Below, piece after piece: positions 40,561-49,032 of a stretch of DNA of 64,000 nucleotides. The position numbers were made by a program, and so were the translations under genes. Within the stretch, counting starts at the first letter, position 1; each line of letters opens with the position of its first letter. The stretch is taken from IMG/VR virus record IMGVR_UViG_3300044732_000452, positions 1-64,000 of that record; one strand, given 5' to 3'. The stretch is from a virus. Under the pieces are notes generated by a model. The model had not been told where the DNA came from. It saw nothing but the letters and a program-made list of their open reading frames with translations, and made no database searches.

Positions 40561-42804
40561 ATGGCAATACAGATTCAATTTAAAAGGGGGACAGCAGCGG
40601 AATGGGCTAGCGTTAACCCTGCCCTAGCTGTAGCCGAAATGGGTATAGAAACAGATACTGATCTGTTTAAAATAGGTAACGGCCAGGACAACTGGCTAGA
40701 TTTAGACTACGGCGGGATTCGCGGCTATACAGGTAGTGTAGGTTATGCAGGTAGCGTGGGCAACATTGCAGTCGATAATGTTCTGTATGTTAGTGAAAGC
40801 GGCAACGATGCAAATTCTGGAACTGCACTAAATTTAAGCAAAAGAACTATCAAAGCAGCGTTAGCTATTGCTACTCGCGGTACTACAGTTTTTGTCAAGA
40901 GCGGGGACTACACTGAAGCAAATCCTATCACAGTACCAGATTTTGTATCTGTAATTGGTGATAATTTAAGATCTGTTACAGTTCGTCCACAAACTCCCAC
41001 TAACGACTTATTCTACGTAAACAATGGATCTTACCTAGCACACATGACATTTAAGGATCATGTAAGCCCCTCCGCAGCAGTGGCATTTGATCCGGACGGT
41101 AGTGCAGGTGTTATATCTACTAGTCCATATGTGCAAAACTGCACCAGTATGACCAGCAGCGGTACTGGTATGCGTGTTGACGGGGATCATGCACTGGGTA
41201 CAAAGAGTATGATGGTTGATGCGTTCACGCAGTATAACCAGGGCGGCATCGGCATACATATGTTAAACAGTGGATATGCATCTTTAGTGTCAGTGTTTAC
41301 CATTTGCTGCGATGTGGGATTTTTGTGTGAAACAGGCGGATTCTGTTCTATTACCAACAGTAACAGCAGTTTCGGTAACTATGCATTAAAAGCAGTAGGA
41401 GTAAGTCCCGCAAAATACACAGGCAAGGTAGTCAGCACATCTAGTGGTAGAACAATTACTATTGATAATTTAAGTATTAAACCATCCGTGGGAGATGCTA
41501 TCAGTTTCGGTACTAGTACATACTATACCATTGTCAGTGCAACTGCATTTAAAACGGGCAACACAGACATTGTCTATCCTATATTAACAGCAGAAGATGC
41601 AGGTTTAAGAAATTCTAGACAAGTTATACTCAACGAAAAGCCAAAATTACAGGTGATGACTATTAATCATGTTCTTGAAACATTTCCAGGATTTGATTTT
41701 AATCAATTCAAGTGCAGTAGAGACGTAGGTGACATTTTAAATGCTGTGGCATACGACATGGTGTTAAACACTAACTATCAAACTGTGAAAGCAGGCACGA
41801 GTTATTATAGAGCAGCAAGTTTAGTAGTCGTAGAAGATCAATTAACTGAAACATTAAGTGCTATCAGTTTCTTAAAAACCAAGACACTGGCTTTATTAAC
41901 TCCGGCAACTACTGCCTATACACGCACATCTAATCTGTTTGATATATTATTAAACATATTAGAGAATGGCGAATCGGCAGCGCCTGCACTGGCTTATAAT
42001 ACACCAACAGGTGCAAGTACTTCTACTGTTAATGCAGTTACTTTACTTCAGTCTAATAGAGCATTCATTGCAGAAGAAACTATAGCCTATATTGCTGATG
42101 AATATCCTTCTCTTGTCTACAATACAGGCACCTGCAAGAGAGATGTAGGATATATTATAGATGCAGTAAGTTACGATGTATTATACGGGGGCAATAGTCA
42201 GACTGCCGATGCTGCCGATTCCTACTACGACGGAGCAGTGTTTAGAATACCATTAGAAGAAAAACCTGCTACTATTGCAGCATATGATTTTATCAGTACA
42301 ATTGTAGATGATTGTATATTAGCAACAGCCGTTACTCCATTGCAGTCTAGTGTAGTGCAGAATACTAGTACCACAGCAGGAACATCTACTGAATCAGCAA
42401 GAGCACAGGCATTAGTAGCAATCGTATCTAACATATTAGAAAACGCTTACTCGAGCACAGTTACCTTACAGTCGTCAGTTAGTCCGGCTGTTGCGGACAA
42501 CACTGTGGTATCATTCCATCAATACAGTCAAATACAGAGTTCGGCACACAACTTTGAATGGATTGGTGCAGGTATAAACATCAATTCGGCCTTGCCCTAT
42601 CTAGGCGGTGAACCCAACAGTGATAATCAAGCAGTGGCATTAGATGGGGGGAAAGTCTACTATACCGGTACAGACCAGCAGGGAGATTTCCGTATTGGTA
42701 ATGACCTGGTTATAAATAACAGCATAGGAACAATATCTGGTAGAACATTTACCAAGAGTCTGTTCGCAGTAATGACGCCATATATACTGGCAATAGGATC
42801 CTAA
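40561..42804 (+). CDS. Beta-helix tail fibre/spike protein, 747 aa
   Basis: N-terminus MAIQIQFKRGTAAEWASVNP plus EMGIETDTDLFKIGNGQDNW is the Mtd-like N-domain that attaches fibres; a short GYTGSVGYAGSV run follows. From about 75 on, VLYVSESGNDANSGTALNLS and KSGDYTEANPITVPDFVSVI are the start of a right-handed parallel beta-helix, continuing with the series YVQNCTSMTSSGTGMRVDGD. The C-terminal half is helical with repeated CKRDVGYIIDAVSYDV/CSRDVGDILNAVAYDM units, as in T4-like cyanophage fibres. Likely receptor-binding spike; no lyase residues could be assigned. Confidence 0.75.
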   Translation: MAIQIQFKRGTAAEWASVNPALAVAEMGIETDTDLFKIGNGQDNWLDLDYGGIRGYTGSVGYAGSVGNIAVDNVLYVSESGNDANSGTALNLSKRTIKAALAIATRGTTVFVKSGDYTEANPITVPDFVSVIGDNLRSVTVRPQTPTNDLFYVNNGSYLAHMTFKDHVSPSAAVAFDPDGSAGVISTSPYVQNCTSMTSSGTGMRVDGDHALGTKSMMVDAFTQYNQGGIGIHMLNSGYASLVSVFTICCDVGFLCETGGFCSITNSNSSFGNYALKAVGVSPAKYTGKVVSTSSGRTITIDNLSIKPSVGDAISFGTSTYYTIVSATAFKTGNTDIVYPILTAEDAGLRNSRQVILNEKPKLQVMTINHVLETFPGFDFNQFKCSRDVGDILNAVAYDMVLNTNYQTVKAGTSYYRAASLVVVEDQLTETLSAISFLKTKTLALLTPATTAYTRTSNLFDILLNILENGESAAPALAYNTPTGASTSTVNAVTLLQSNRAFIAEETIAYIADEYPSLVYNTGTCKRDVGYIIDAVSYDVLYGGNSQTADAADSYYDGAVFRIPLEEKPATIAAYDFISTIVDDCILATAVTPLQSSVVQNTSTTAGTSTESARAQALVAIVSNILENAYSSTVTLQSSVSPAVADNTVVSFHQYSQIQSSAHNFEWIGAGININSALPYLGGEPNSDNQAVALDGGKVYYTGTDQQGDFRIGNDLVINNSIGTISGRTFTKSLFAVMTPYILAIGS

Positions 42805-42807
42805 AAA

Positions 42808-43143
42808 ATGGCAACGCTACCCTTAAATTCGTTTAAAACTATGGCATTCGAGTTAACAACATCGACGCAGACAATATATGAAACGCCGGCTGATATTACT
42901 ACCATCGTACTAGGCGCTCAGGCAAACAACATAGGTAATGACCCAGTTACTGTTAGATTTACCTTGATTAAAAATGATACAAATTTTGTCATGTTAAAAG
43001 ATTTTGAAATCCCTGTTAATGATGCGGCTGAAGTAACTACAGGTAAATTGGTAATCGAAACAGGTTCATCTGTTACTGCCAGCGCCGGTGCCAATAACAG
43101 TGTAAATTTAATTCTAAGTATTCTAGAAACAAGCAATGAGTAA
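42808..43143 (+). CDS. Small beta-rich structural protein, 111 aa
   Basis: Starts MATLPLNSFKTMAFELTTST; one beta domain (TTIVLGAQANNIGNDPVTVR; VMLKDFEIPVNDAAEVTTGK). It resembles the two proteins at 45186 and 46961 in size, length pattern and fold-like strand order, so these three may be paralogous connector or tip proteins. Overlaps the next gene by 8 nt. Confidence 0.6.
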   Translation: MATLPLNSFKTMAFELTTSTQTIYETPADITTIVLGAQANNIGNDPVTVRFTLIKNDTNFVMLKDFEIPVNDAAEVTTGKLVIETGSSVTASAGANNSVNLILSILETSNE

Positions 43144-45184
43144 GAGCAGACTCTTCAGCGGTAAGATAAAAAAGTTAAGCGGAGGGCAACTCTCCGTTGA
43201 TCGCTACGAATATTTAGATGTAAGTCAAGCGGAACCTGACTTGGGTCTACCCAACGATGACAATTCTGTATTATTAGGTAGTATCGATGGTTTAAGATAT
43301 TGGTCACAAACATTAACTAATCTAACTTTAGATTTTGTTACAATAACTACAGGAACTGTAAGCGGTATCCTATCAATAGTCAATGACACAGAATCTACTA
43401 GCACTACAACGGGTGCATTGGTTATTTCTGGCGGCCTAGGAGTCGGTGGCAATATATACTTTGGCGGTGACCTATATCAGAATGGAACGTTATTCACTAG
43501 TGGAATAAATGCCAATTCTACTATAACTGCTGCCAGCATAGTGTTGACAACTGCAACACAGTCAACATCAACTGTTACGGGCTCATTAGTAGTAGCAGGC
43601 GGAGTGGGCATCGGCGGAAACCTATATGTAGGTGGTGAGATTGTTGCTGAAAAGTTAACAATACAGCTGACTACAATTACTACAACATCTATTGTCACTG
43701 ATGATGTATTCACAGTGGACAATGATACTAACTCCGTATCAACAGAAACTGGTGCGTTAGTAGTTGCCGGTGGCGCGGGCATTGGTAAGGATCTACAAAT
43801 TGCCGGAGAGATATTCAGAAATGGAATCAGTGTAGGCTACGGATATACTGGATCTAGAGGCTATGACGGATCACAAGGGTATACTGGTAGTCAAGGCGAT
43901 ACGGGATATACAGGTAGCCAAGGAGACCCGGGTACAGACGGTACTAATGGCTCAGATGGCGCTGATGGTTATACTGGCAGTCAGGGAGATATTGGCTATA
44001 CTGGTAGTCAGGGATTTACTGGTAGTCAGGGATTTACTGGTAGTCAGGGGTTCACTGGTAGTCAAGGTTATACAGGTAGTCAAGGAGATATTGGCTATAC
44101 CGGAAGTCAAGGATTTACTGGTAGTCAAGGTTATACAGGTAGTCAAGGAGATATTGGCTATACCGGAAGTCAAGGATTTACTGGCAGTGTTGGATTTGTG
44201 GGTAGTCAAGGAGATATTGGCTATACCGGGAGTCAAGGATTTACTGGCAGTGTTGGATTTGTGGGTAGTCAAGGAGATATTGGCTATACCGGAAGTCAAG
44301 GATTTACTGGCAGTCAAGGTTATACAGGTAGTCAAGGAGATATTGGCTATACTGGATCACAAGGAGTCGGATTCACTGGTTCGGCAAGCACTGTTATTGG
44401 ATATACTGGTAGTCAAGGATATACTGGTAGTCAAGGAAATGACGGAACTTCTGTGGCTATCGTTGGGTCTACTTCTACTTACACTGCGTTACCTGATCCT
44501 TATTCAGGCAATATAGGCGACGGATACATTACAACAGACAATGGATATCTTAATGTTTGGACTGGTTCAACATGGAATGCAGTTGGCAGCATTGTTGGGC
44601 CGCAGGGGGATATTGGCTATACCGGTAGTCAGGGATTTACTGGCAGTGTTGGATTTGTGGGAAGTCAAGGATTCACTGGTAGTCAGGGAGTTGGATTCAC
44701 TGGTAGTCAAGGTATTAATGGATATGACGGAAGTCAAGGATTCACTGGTAGTCAGGGAGTTGGATTCACTGGTAGTCAAGGTATTAATGGATATGACGGA
44801 AGTCAAGGATTCACTGGTAGTCAGGGAGTTGGATTCACTGGTAGTCAAGGTATTAATGGATTTGTGGGTAGTCAAGGATTCACTGGTAGTCAGGGAGTTG
44901 GATTCACTGGTAGTCAAGGAGTCGGATTCACTGGTAGTCGAGGAGCAGTAGTAGCAACAATATCTGCGACGCCACCAGTCACACCATCATTAGGTGATGT
45001 TTGGATTGATACTGACACGGGCATACAATATTTTTATATAGATGACGGCAATTCTACTCAGTGGGTAGAGTTCAGTAATCCAGGTACTCTTGGATTTACT
45101 GGAAGTGTAGGGACAGGCAGCGGGGGCGGCTTAACCGCTTCACAAGTTTATGGACTAGGCACAGTGTTTAGTTTTGGAGGATAA
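43136..45184 (+). CDS. Collagen-like fibre protein, 682 aa
   Basis: Residues 1-230: structural domain with repeated STSTTTGALVISGGLGVGGN-like units (three copies, a known motif of phage fibre proteins with IYFGGDL/LYVGGEI). Residues about 240-430 and 480-610: hexapeptide GFTGSQ repeats. The block SVAIVGSTSTYTALPDPYSG is shared with 34191..35882. The last codons encode FGG and at the same time the GGAGG ribosome site of the next gene. Likely long virion fibre. Confidence 0.75.
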   Translation: MSKSRLFSGKIKKLSGGQLSVDRYEYLDVSQAEPDLGLPNDDNSVLLGSIDGLRYWSQTLTNLTLDFVTITTGTVSGILSIVNDTESTSTTTGALVISGGLGVGGNIYFGGDLYQNGTLFTSGINANSTITAASIVLTTATQSTSTVTGSLVVAGGVGIGGNLYVGGEIVAEKLTIQLTTITTTSIVTDDVFTVDNDTNSVSTETGALVVAGGAGIGKDLQIAGEIFRNGISVGYGYTGSRGYDGSQGYTGSQGDTGYTGSQGDPGTDGTNGSDGADGYTGSQGDIGYTGSQGFTGSQGFTGSQGFTGSQGYTGSQGDIGYTGSQGFTGSQGYTGSQGDIGYTGSQGFTGSVGFVGSQGDIGYTGSQGFTGSVGFVGSQGDIGYTGSQGFTGSQGYTGSQGDIGYTGSQGVGFTGSASTVIGYTGSQGYTGSQGNDGTSVAIVGSTSTYTALPDPYSGNIGDGYITTDNGYLNVWTGSTWNAVGSIVGPQGDIGYTGSQGFTGSVGFVGSQGFTGSQGVGFTGSQGINGYDGSQGFTGSQGVGFTGSQGINGYDGSQGFTGSQGVGFTGSQGINGFVGSQGFTGSQGVGFTGSQGVGFTGSRGAVVATISATPPVTPSLGDVWIDTDTGIQYFYIDDGNSTQWVEFSNPGTLGFTGSVGTGSGGGLTASQVYGLGTVFSFGG

Positions 45185-45185
45185 C

Positions 45186-45539
45186 ATGGCAACACCAAAT
45201 TTATTAAGTTTAACAACAATTACACCAAAAACCGCAGTTCAATCAATAACAACTGCCGCAACTGCTATTGTTACCAACAGCACTGCCAGCAACACTGTGT
45301 TGAAAATCAGCGCATTATACATTAGTAATGTGGATGGTACAAATAATGAATCCGTCACTGTAGATGTGTTTAGAAGCAGTGTTGCATATCACATTGCCAA
45401 AACTGTAGTTGTACCTGCTGATGCAACACTAGATGTAATTAATAAATCAATTTATCTAGAAGAAGGTGATACATTGAGATTGACTGCTGGGGTCAATTCT
45501 CGTCTACAGGCAGTGTGCTCATATGAGGAAATTCAGTAA
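45186..45539 (+). CDS. Small beta-rich structural protein, 117 aa
   Basis: Starts MATPNLLSLTTITPKTAVQS; beta-sandwich-like, ends LQAVCSYEEIQ. Clear paralogue of 46961..47332, which starts MTAPNLIGATTITGKTTGTS and ends IVTCSYEDIS. The start is set at MATPN because GGAGG lies 7 nt upstream. Second gene of a three-gene fibre module; its last base overlaps the start of the Gly-rich gene. Confidence 0.65.
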   Translation: MATPNLLSLTTITPKTAVQSITTAATAIVTNSTASNTVLKISALYISNVDGTNNESVTVDVFRSSVAYHIAKTVVVPADATLDVINKSIYLEEGDTLRLTAGVNSRLQAVCSYEEIQ

Positions 45540-46453
45540 TGGGCAGGAATAATGGCGGCCTTATAGGTTCGTTGAATACACCAGATCCTCTGCTAGGATC
45601 TTCAGGTATATGGTCTATTAGTGAACAACAGCAAAACTTTAATAGATGGCCACCGGGGTTTATCGTATCTGAAGTTGAATATCTAGTTGTTGCTGGCGGC
45701 GGCGGCGGCAGCAATTATGGTGGTGGTGGCGCAGGAGGATTTAGAACCGGAACTTTAAGTATTGCAAGTCAAGTAAGTTATACAATAACAGTAGGTGCAG
45801 GAGGTAGTGGCGGCACTACTGCTGCAAGCGGAGTGAACTCTGTGTTTTCTTCTATAACTTCTACCGGTGGAGGTAGAGGTGGTGTTAGCAATGCCGGAGC
45901 AGGTGCTGCGGGTGGTTCAGGAGGAGGTGGCTCCTATACTAGTGGAGCTGCCGGCGACGGTAATACCCCGTCTACAACTCCGTCTCAAGGTAGTAATGGT
46001 GGACAAGGAGGTCCCGGTAGCCCACAGTTTTCAGCTGGTGGTGGTGGTGGAGCAGGTGGTACTGGATTTGCCGGCAATACTACTGGCGGCGGCGCTGGCG
46101 GCGCAGGAACATCATCGGCTATTTCAGGAAATGCCGTAACCTATGCAGGCGGCGGAGGCGGCGGACATTTTGCTGGAACGGCTGGCTTTTTTCCTGCAGG
46201 AGGCGCTGGCGGTGGTGGCCAAGGTGGTAGAGCTAGCGGCGGGTTTGCCCCGGGAACTTCTAATACAGGTGGTGGCGGCGGTGGCGCCGGCAACACTACC
46301 AGTGCTGGCGGTGGTGGTGGATCTGGCATTGTCATCATTCGCTATCCAGACAGATTCAATGCAGCATCAGCCACAACAGGAAGCCCTACAATTACCACAG
46401 TTGGTGGATTTAGAATCTATACCTTCACCGGGTCCGGTAGCATAACATTCTAA
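45539..46453 (+). CDS. Glycine-rich adhesin, 304 aa
   Basis: Residues 1-55: attachment part with QQQNFNRWPPGFIVSEVEYL. Residues about 55-265: Gly-rich region (VVAGGGGGSNYGGGGAGGFR, GGGGGGHFAGTAG and others), ending IVIIRYPD and GFRIYTFTGSGSITF. This matches the phage glycine-rich domain family and recalls the T4-like gp38 adhesins, whose Gly-rich loops contact receptors. Paralogue of 47334..48272. Likely host-binding tip protein. Confidence 0.75.
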   Translation: MGRNNGGLIGSLNTPDPLLGSSGIWSISEQQQNFNRWPPGFIVSEVEYLVVAGGGGGSNYGGGGAGGFRTGTLSIASQVSYTITVGAGGSGGTTAASGVNSVFSSITSTGGGRGGVSNAGAGAAGGSGGGGSYTSGAAGDGNTPSTTPSQGSNGGQGGPGSPQFSAGGGGGAGGTGFAGNTTGGGAGGAGTSSAISGNAVTYAGGGGGGHFAGTAGFFPAGGAGGGGQGGRASGGFAPGTSNTGGGGGGAGNTTSAGGGGGSGIVIIRYPDRFNAASATTGSPTITTVGGFRIYTFTGSGSITF

Positions 46454-46497
46454 AAAGTAACAATCAGTTATCAAACAACAGATAAGTATACAATATT

Positions 46498-46959
46498 ATG
46501 TCATTAAATTTTCCATCATCACCGGCCCTCGACGCTCTCTATACTCTAGGAACTAGAACATGGAAGTTTAATGGCGAGGGCTGGGAAGTTGTTCCACCCC
46601 AGGGAGAATTGGGATATACTGGTTCAAAGGGTGATATTGGATATACAGGTAGTCAAGGCAGCAGCGCATCAATAAATTTTGTAACTAGAAATTACACAGG
46701 TAATGGTAGTAATACAACCTTTACCATTACGAACGGATTGACTGTAAACAGTGTGTTTGTATTTGAAAACGGTATTATGCAGTTTCCCACAACTGATTAT
46801 ACTGTTAGTGGCACAAACTTAATATTTGTCACAGCACCTACAACAAATATGGCCATACAGATAAGAGAAATAATCATTAGTGGCTCTGGTGGCTCTGGTG
46901 GATCCGGCGGAACTAGCAACGCAGCAATAGCAGGATACAATTTAGTCTTTGGAGGATAA
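46498..46959 (+). CDS. Short fibre protein with collagen-like segment, 153 aa
   Basis: N-terminus MSLNFPSSPALDALYTLGTR plus WKFNGEGWEVV is the small domain found at the start of many phage fibres. [19 protein letters not shown] follows, then a beta domain (TFTITNGLTVNSVFVFENGI). Ends in LVFGG, with TTTGGAGGATAA supplying the next gene's Shine-Dalgarno, the same design as 43136..45184. First gene of the second fibre module. Confidence 0.65.
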   Translation: MSLNFPSSPALDALYTLGTRTWKFNGEGWEVVPPQGELGYTGSKGDIGYTGSQGSSASINFVTRNYTGNGSNTTFTITNGLTVNSVFVFENGIMQFPTTDYTVSGTNLIFVTAPTTNMAIQIREIIISGSGGSGGSGGTSNAAIAGYNLVFGG

Positions 46960-46960
46960 T

Positions 46961-47332
46961 ATGACAGCACCAAACTTAATCGGCGCAACAACAATTACAG
47001 GTAAGACCACCGGAACTAGTCTTACCACAACATCAACTACTACAGTGTTGAATAATCCATCAGATAGTGGAAAATGTTTGAAAGTCAACACATTGAACGT
47101 GGCAAATTATGGAGCCACAGCAACCAATGTAACTGTAAGTTGGTATAATACTGCAAGCATAGGAGGTGCTGCGTTTGCAATTATAAGTAATGCAGCGGTG
47201 CCGGCGGGAGCAACATTGAACGTTATTGACAAAACTAGTCAGTACTATTTAGAAGAAAACAATAGTCTAGGCGCTGCGGCGGCGACAGGAAATTCATTGA
47301 TAGTTACTTGTAGTTATGAGGATATAAGTTAA
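46961..47332 (+). CDS. Small beta-rich structural protein, 123 aa
   Basis: Paralogue of 45186..45539 with the same start and end motifs (TTITGKTTG; VTCSYEDIS) and an internal VPAGATLNVIDKTSQYYLEE that parallels VPADATLDVINKSIYLEEGD. Start at MTAPN, 7 nt from GGAGG. Central gene of the second fibre module. Confidence 0.65.
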   Translation: MTAPNLIGATTITGKTTGTSLTTTSTTTVLNNPSDSGKCLKVNTLNVANYGATATNVTVSWYNTASIGGAAFAIISNAAVPAGATLNVIDKTSQYYLEENNSLGAAAATGNSLIVTCSYEDIS

Positions 47333-47333
47333 C

Positions 47334-48272
47334 ATGGTAAAACGGTACCTTGGCGGAATAATATCGGCTACACCCCCAACTATTAGCGCAGTAGCGGCGA
47401 TAAATGGAGTTTTTAATGTTACTCAGCAAATGCAGGCTAGACAAACTAATACCTGGCCGCCGCTGTTTCGTATACCTGTTGATGATATACTTATAGTCGG
47501 AGGGGGTGGAGCGGGCGGTGCCGGAGCAAATAATGCACGTGGCGGCGGAGGTGGCGGCGGCGGCGCATACTTAACATTGTCTTCTCAGAATTTTGAGATT
47601 GGCCAAACCTATATCATCACAGTAGGCGGCGGCGGCACAATTGGAGGCGTGGCCAGTAGAACTCAAACCAACGGAGGTAATAGCAGTATTACAACAGCAG
47701 GAGCAGTTGCGTATTCTGTCACAGCCAATGGAGGAGGTTTTGGTGGAACTGCCGGTGGTACTGGCTCTAGTTATGCTGCAACTCGTGCCGGAAATAGTTC
47801 CGGAAATGGGTCTGGAGGCGGTGGCGCCAACTCCAGTGGCGCTGCTGGTGCAGGCGGAGTTTACGGTAGAAACGGTGGATCTACAGCAGAAACTGGCACC
47901 AGCGGCGGCGGCGGCGCAGGTGGTGGTGGAGCTGGCGGCGTGGGCGCAAACGGTGCTGGTATAGTGCTGGCCGCCGGAGGTGCAGGGTTATCTAATGGTA
48001 TTAGGGGCTCTGCTGTAACTTATTCACCAGGTGGCCAAGGCGCTCCAACCGCCGCAGGTAATAGACCAGTTGCTGGCGATGCAAACACGGGTGGTGGCGG
48101 TGGTGGTGGTGGCACAGGTTCGACAGGTACCGCCGGTTCGTCCGGAGTTGTGGTACTTAGATACTCAAGTGCGTACCCGGCGGCCACATCTACTACTGGT
48201 GGTCCAACTATTACATTATTGAACGGTTTTAGAATCTACTCCTTCATTGGCTCAGGCTCTATTACATTTTAA
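47334..48272 (+). CDS. Glycine-rich adhesin, 312 aa
   Basis: Second Gly-rich adhesin: N-terminal QQMQARQTNTWPPLFRIPVD, then Gly-rich loops (GGGGGGGGAYLTLSSQNFEI; TGGGGGGGGTGSTGTAGSSG), and the same C-terminal pattern GFRIYSFIGSGSITF as the protein at 45539. Probably alternative or additional receptor-binding tip. Ends the second module. Confidence 0.75.
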   Translation: MVKRYLGGIISATPPTISAVAAINGVFNVTQQMQARQTNTWPPLFRIPVDDILIVGGGGAGGAGANNARGGGGGGGGAYLTLSSQNFEIGQTYIITVGGGGTIGGVASRTQTNGGNSSITTAGAVAYSVTANGGGFGGTAGGTGSSYAATRAGNSSGNGSGGGGANSSGAAGAGGVYGRNGGSTAETGTSGGGGAGGGGAGGVGANGAGIVLAAGGAGLSNGIRGSAVTYSPGGQGAPTAAGNRPVAGDANTGGGGGGGGTGSTGTAGSSGVVVLRYSSAYPAATSTTGGPTITLLNGFRIYSFIGSGSITF

Positions 48273-48289
48273 ATATTAAAGGAAAAGAT

Positions 48290-48655
48290 ATGGCACATTT
48301 TGCCCAACTAGATGAAAATAATTCAGTAATTCAAGTAATCGTAGTAAACAACGATGTTTTATTGGATGCTAACGGTAATGAAAGTGAACAATTGGGTCAA
48401 GAATTTTGTACACAGTTATTGGGTGGAAATTGGGTTCAAACCAGTTACAATGCTAATTTTAGAAAAAATTATGCGGGCACGGGCCATACATATGATCTAG
48501 AATTAGACGCATTTATACCTCCCAGTCCCTATCCAAGTTGGGTTCTTGACACAGATACCAGCCAATGGACTGCTCCAGTACCGTATCCAACTGACGGTGA
48601 AACATATACATGGGACGAAGATACACAATCTTGGATTCTACTCACGCTGTCTTGA
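48290..48655 (+). CDS. Conserved phage protein, 121 aa
   Basis: Starts MAHFAQLDENNSVIQVIVVN; has a QEFCTQLLGGNWVQTSYNAN segment and a YDLELDAFIPPSPYPSWVLD with Trp/Pro-rich end. Often found beside tail-fibre genes in aquatic phages, possibly fibre assembly or tip-associated; role not established. AAAGGAAAAGAT ribosome site. Confidence 0.6.
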   Translation: MAHFAQLDENNSVIQVIVVNNDVLLDANGNESEQLGQEFCTQLLGGNWVQTSYNANFRKNYAGTGHTYDLELDAFIPPSPYPSWVLDTDTSQWTAPVPYPTDGETYTWDEDTQSWILLTLS

Positions 48656-48682
48656 AACGTTATTTGATCAAAATTTAAATAA

Positions 48683-49030
48683 ATGACTACTCAAATATCA
48701 TCGAACAATATTCAGCCCAGTACATTGGATATTATATATATATCTGGCCCTAAAATTACCAGCGTGCAGGTTGCTAATGGTTCTTATATTGCAACAGGCG
48801 GAACCACAATAGGCACAACAGGTGGGTTTGCAATCATCAACGGATCTAATTTTTCAAGTAACATCAATGTTGTGATAGGTACAGCACTGGCCAGCACAGT
48901 TACATTTGTAAGCTCTGTTAGAATAAATATTCAAGTACCTGCACTAGCTGTGGGAAATTACATTGTTTATGTCACAACCACTGACAATGGAAAAGTTGCA
49001 GTAAAACCGAATGGAATAACAATAGTATAA
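48683..49030 (+). CDS. Single IPT/TIG-like domain protein, 115 aa
   Basis: N-terminal peptide MTTQISSNNIQPSTLD is shared with the next gene (MPTQISQDNIQPATLA). One Ig-like TIG domain follows: PKITSVQVANGSYIATGG, FAIINGSNFSSNINVVIGTA, ending VYVTTTDNGKVAVKPNGITI. Short paralogue of the N-terminus of the giant protein at 49033, probably a fibre subunit sharing its attachment site. Confidence 0.65.
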   Translation: MTTQISSNNIQPSTLDIIYISGPKITSVQVANGSYIATGGTTIGTTGGFAIINGSNFSSNINVVIGTALASTVTFVSSVRINIQVPALAVGNYIVYVTTTDNGKVAVKPNGITIV

Positions 49031-49032
49031 CT

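Noticed and set aside
43863-44951. Rightward alternate-frame ORFs rich in V, L, D and K
   Set aside because: Frame-shifted reading of the hexapeptide repeats.
45867-46445. Overlapping rightward ORFs within the Gly-rich adhesins
   Set aside because: Shadows of GGN-rich DNA, read as Val/Glu/Ala-rich peptides without initiation signals.
48676-48682. TAAATA one base before the ATG at 48683 as a late promoter
   Set aside because: Spacing of 1 nt would put the transcription start inside the gene; not counted with the other late motifs.
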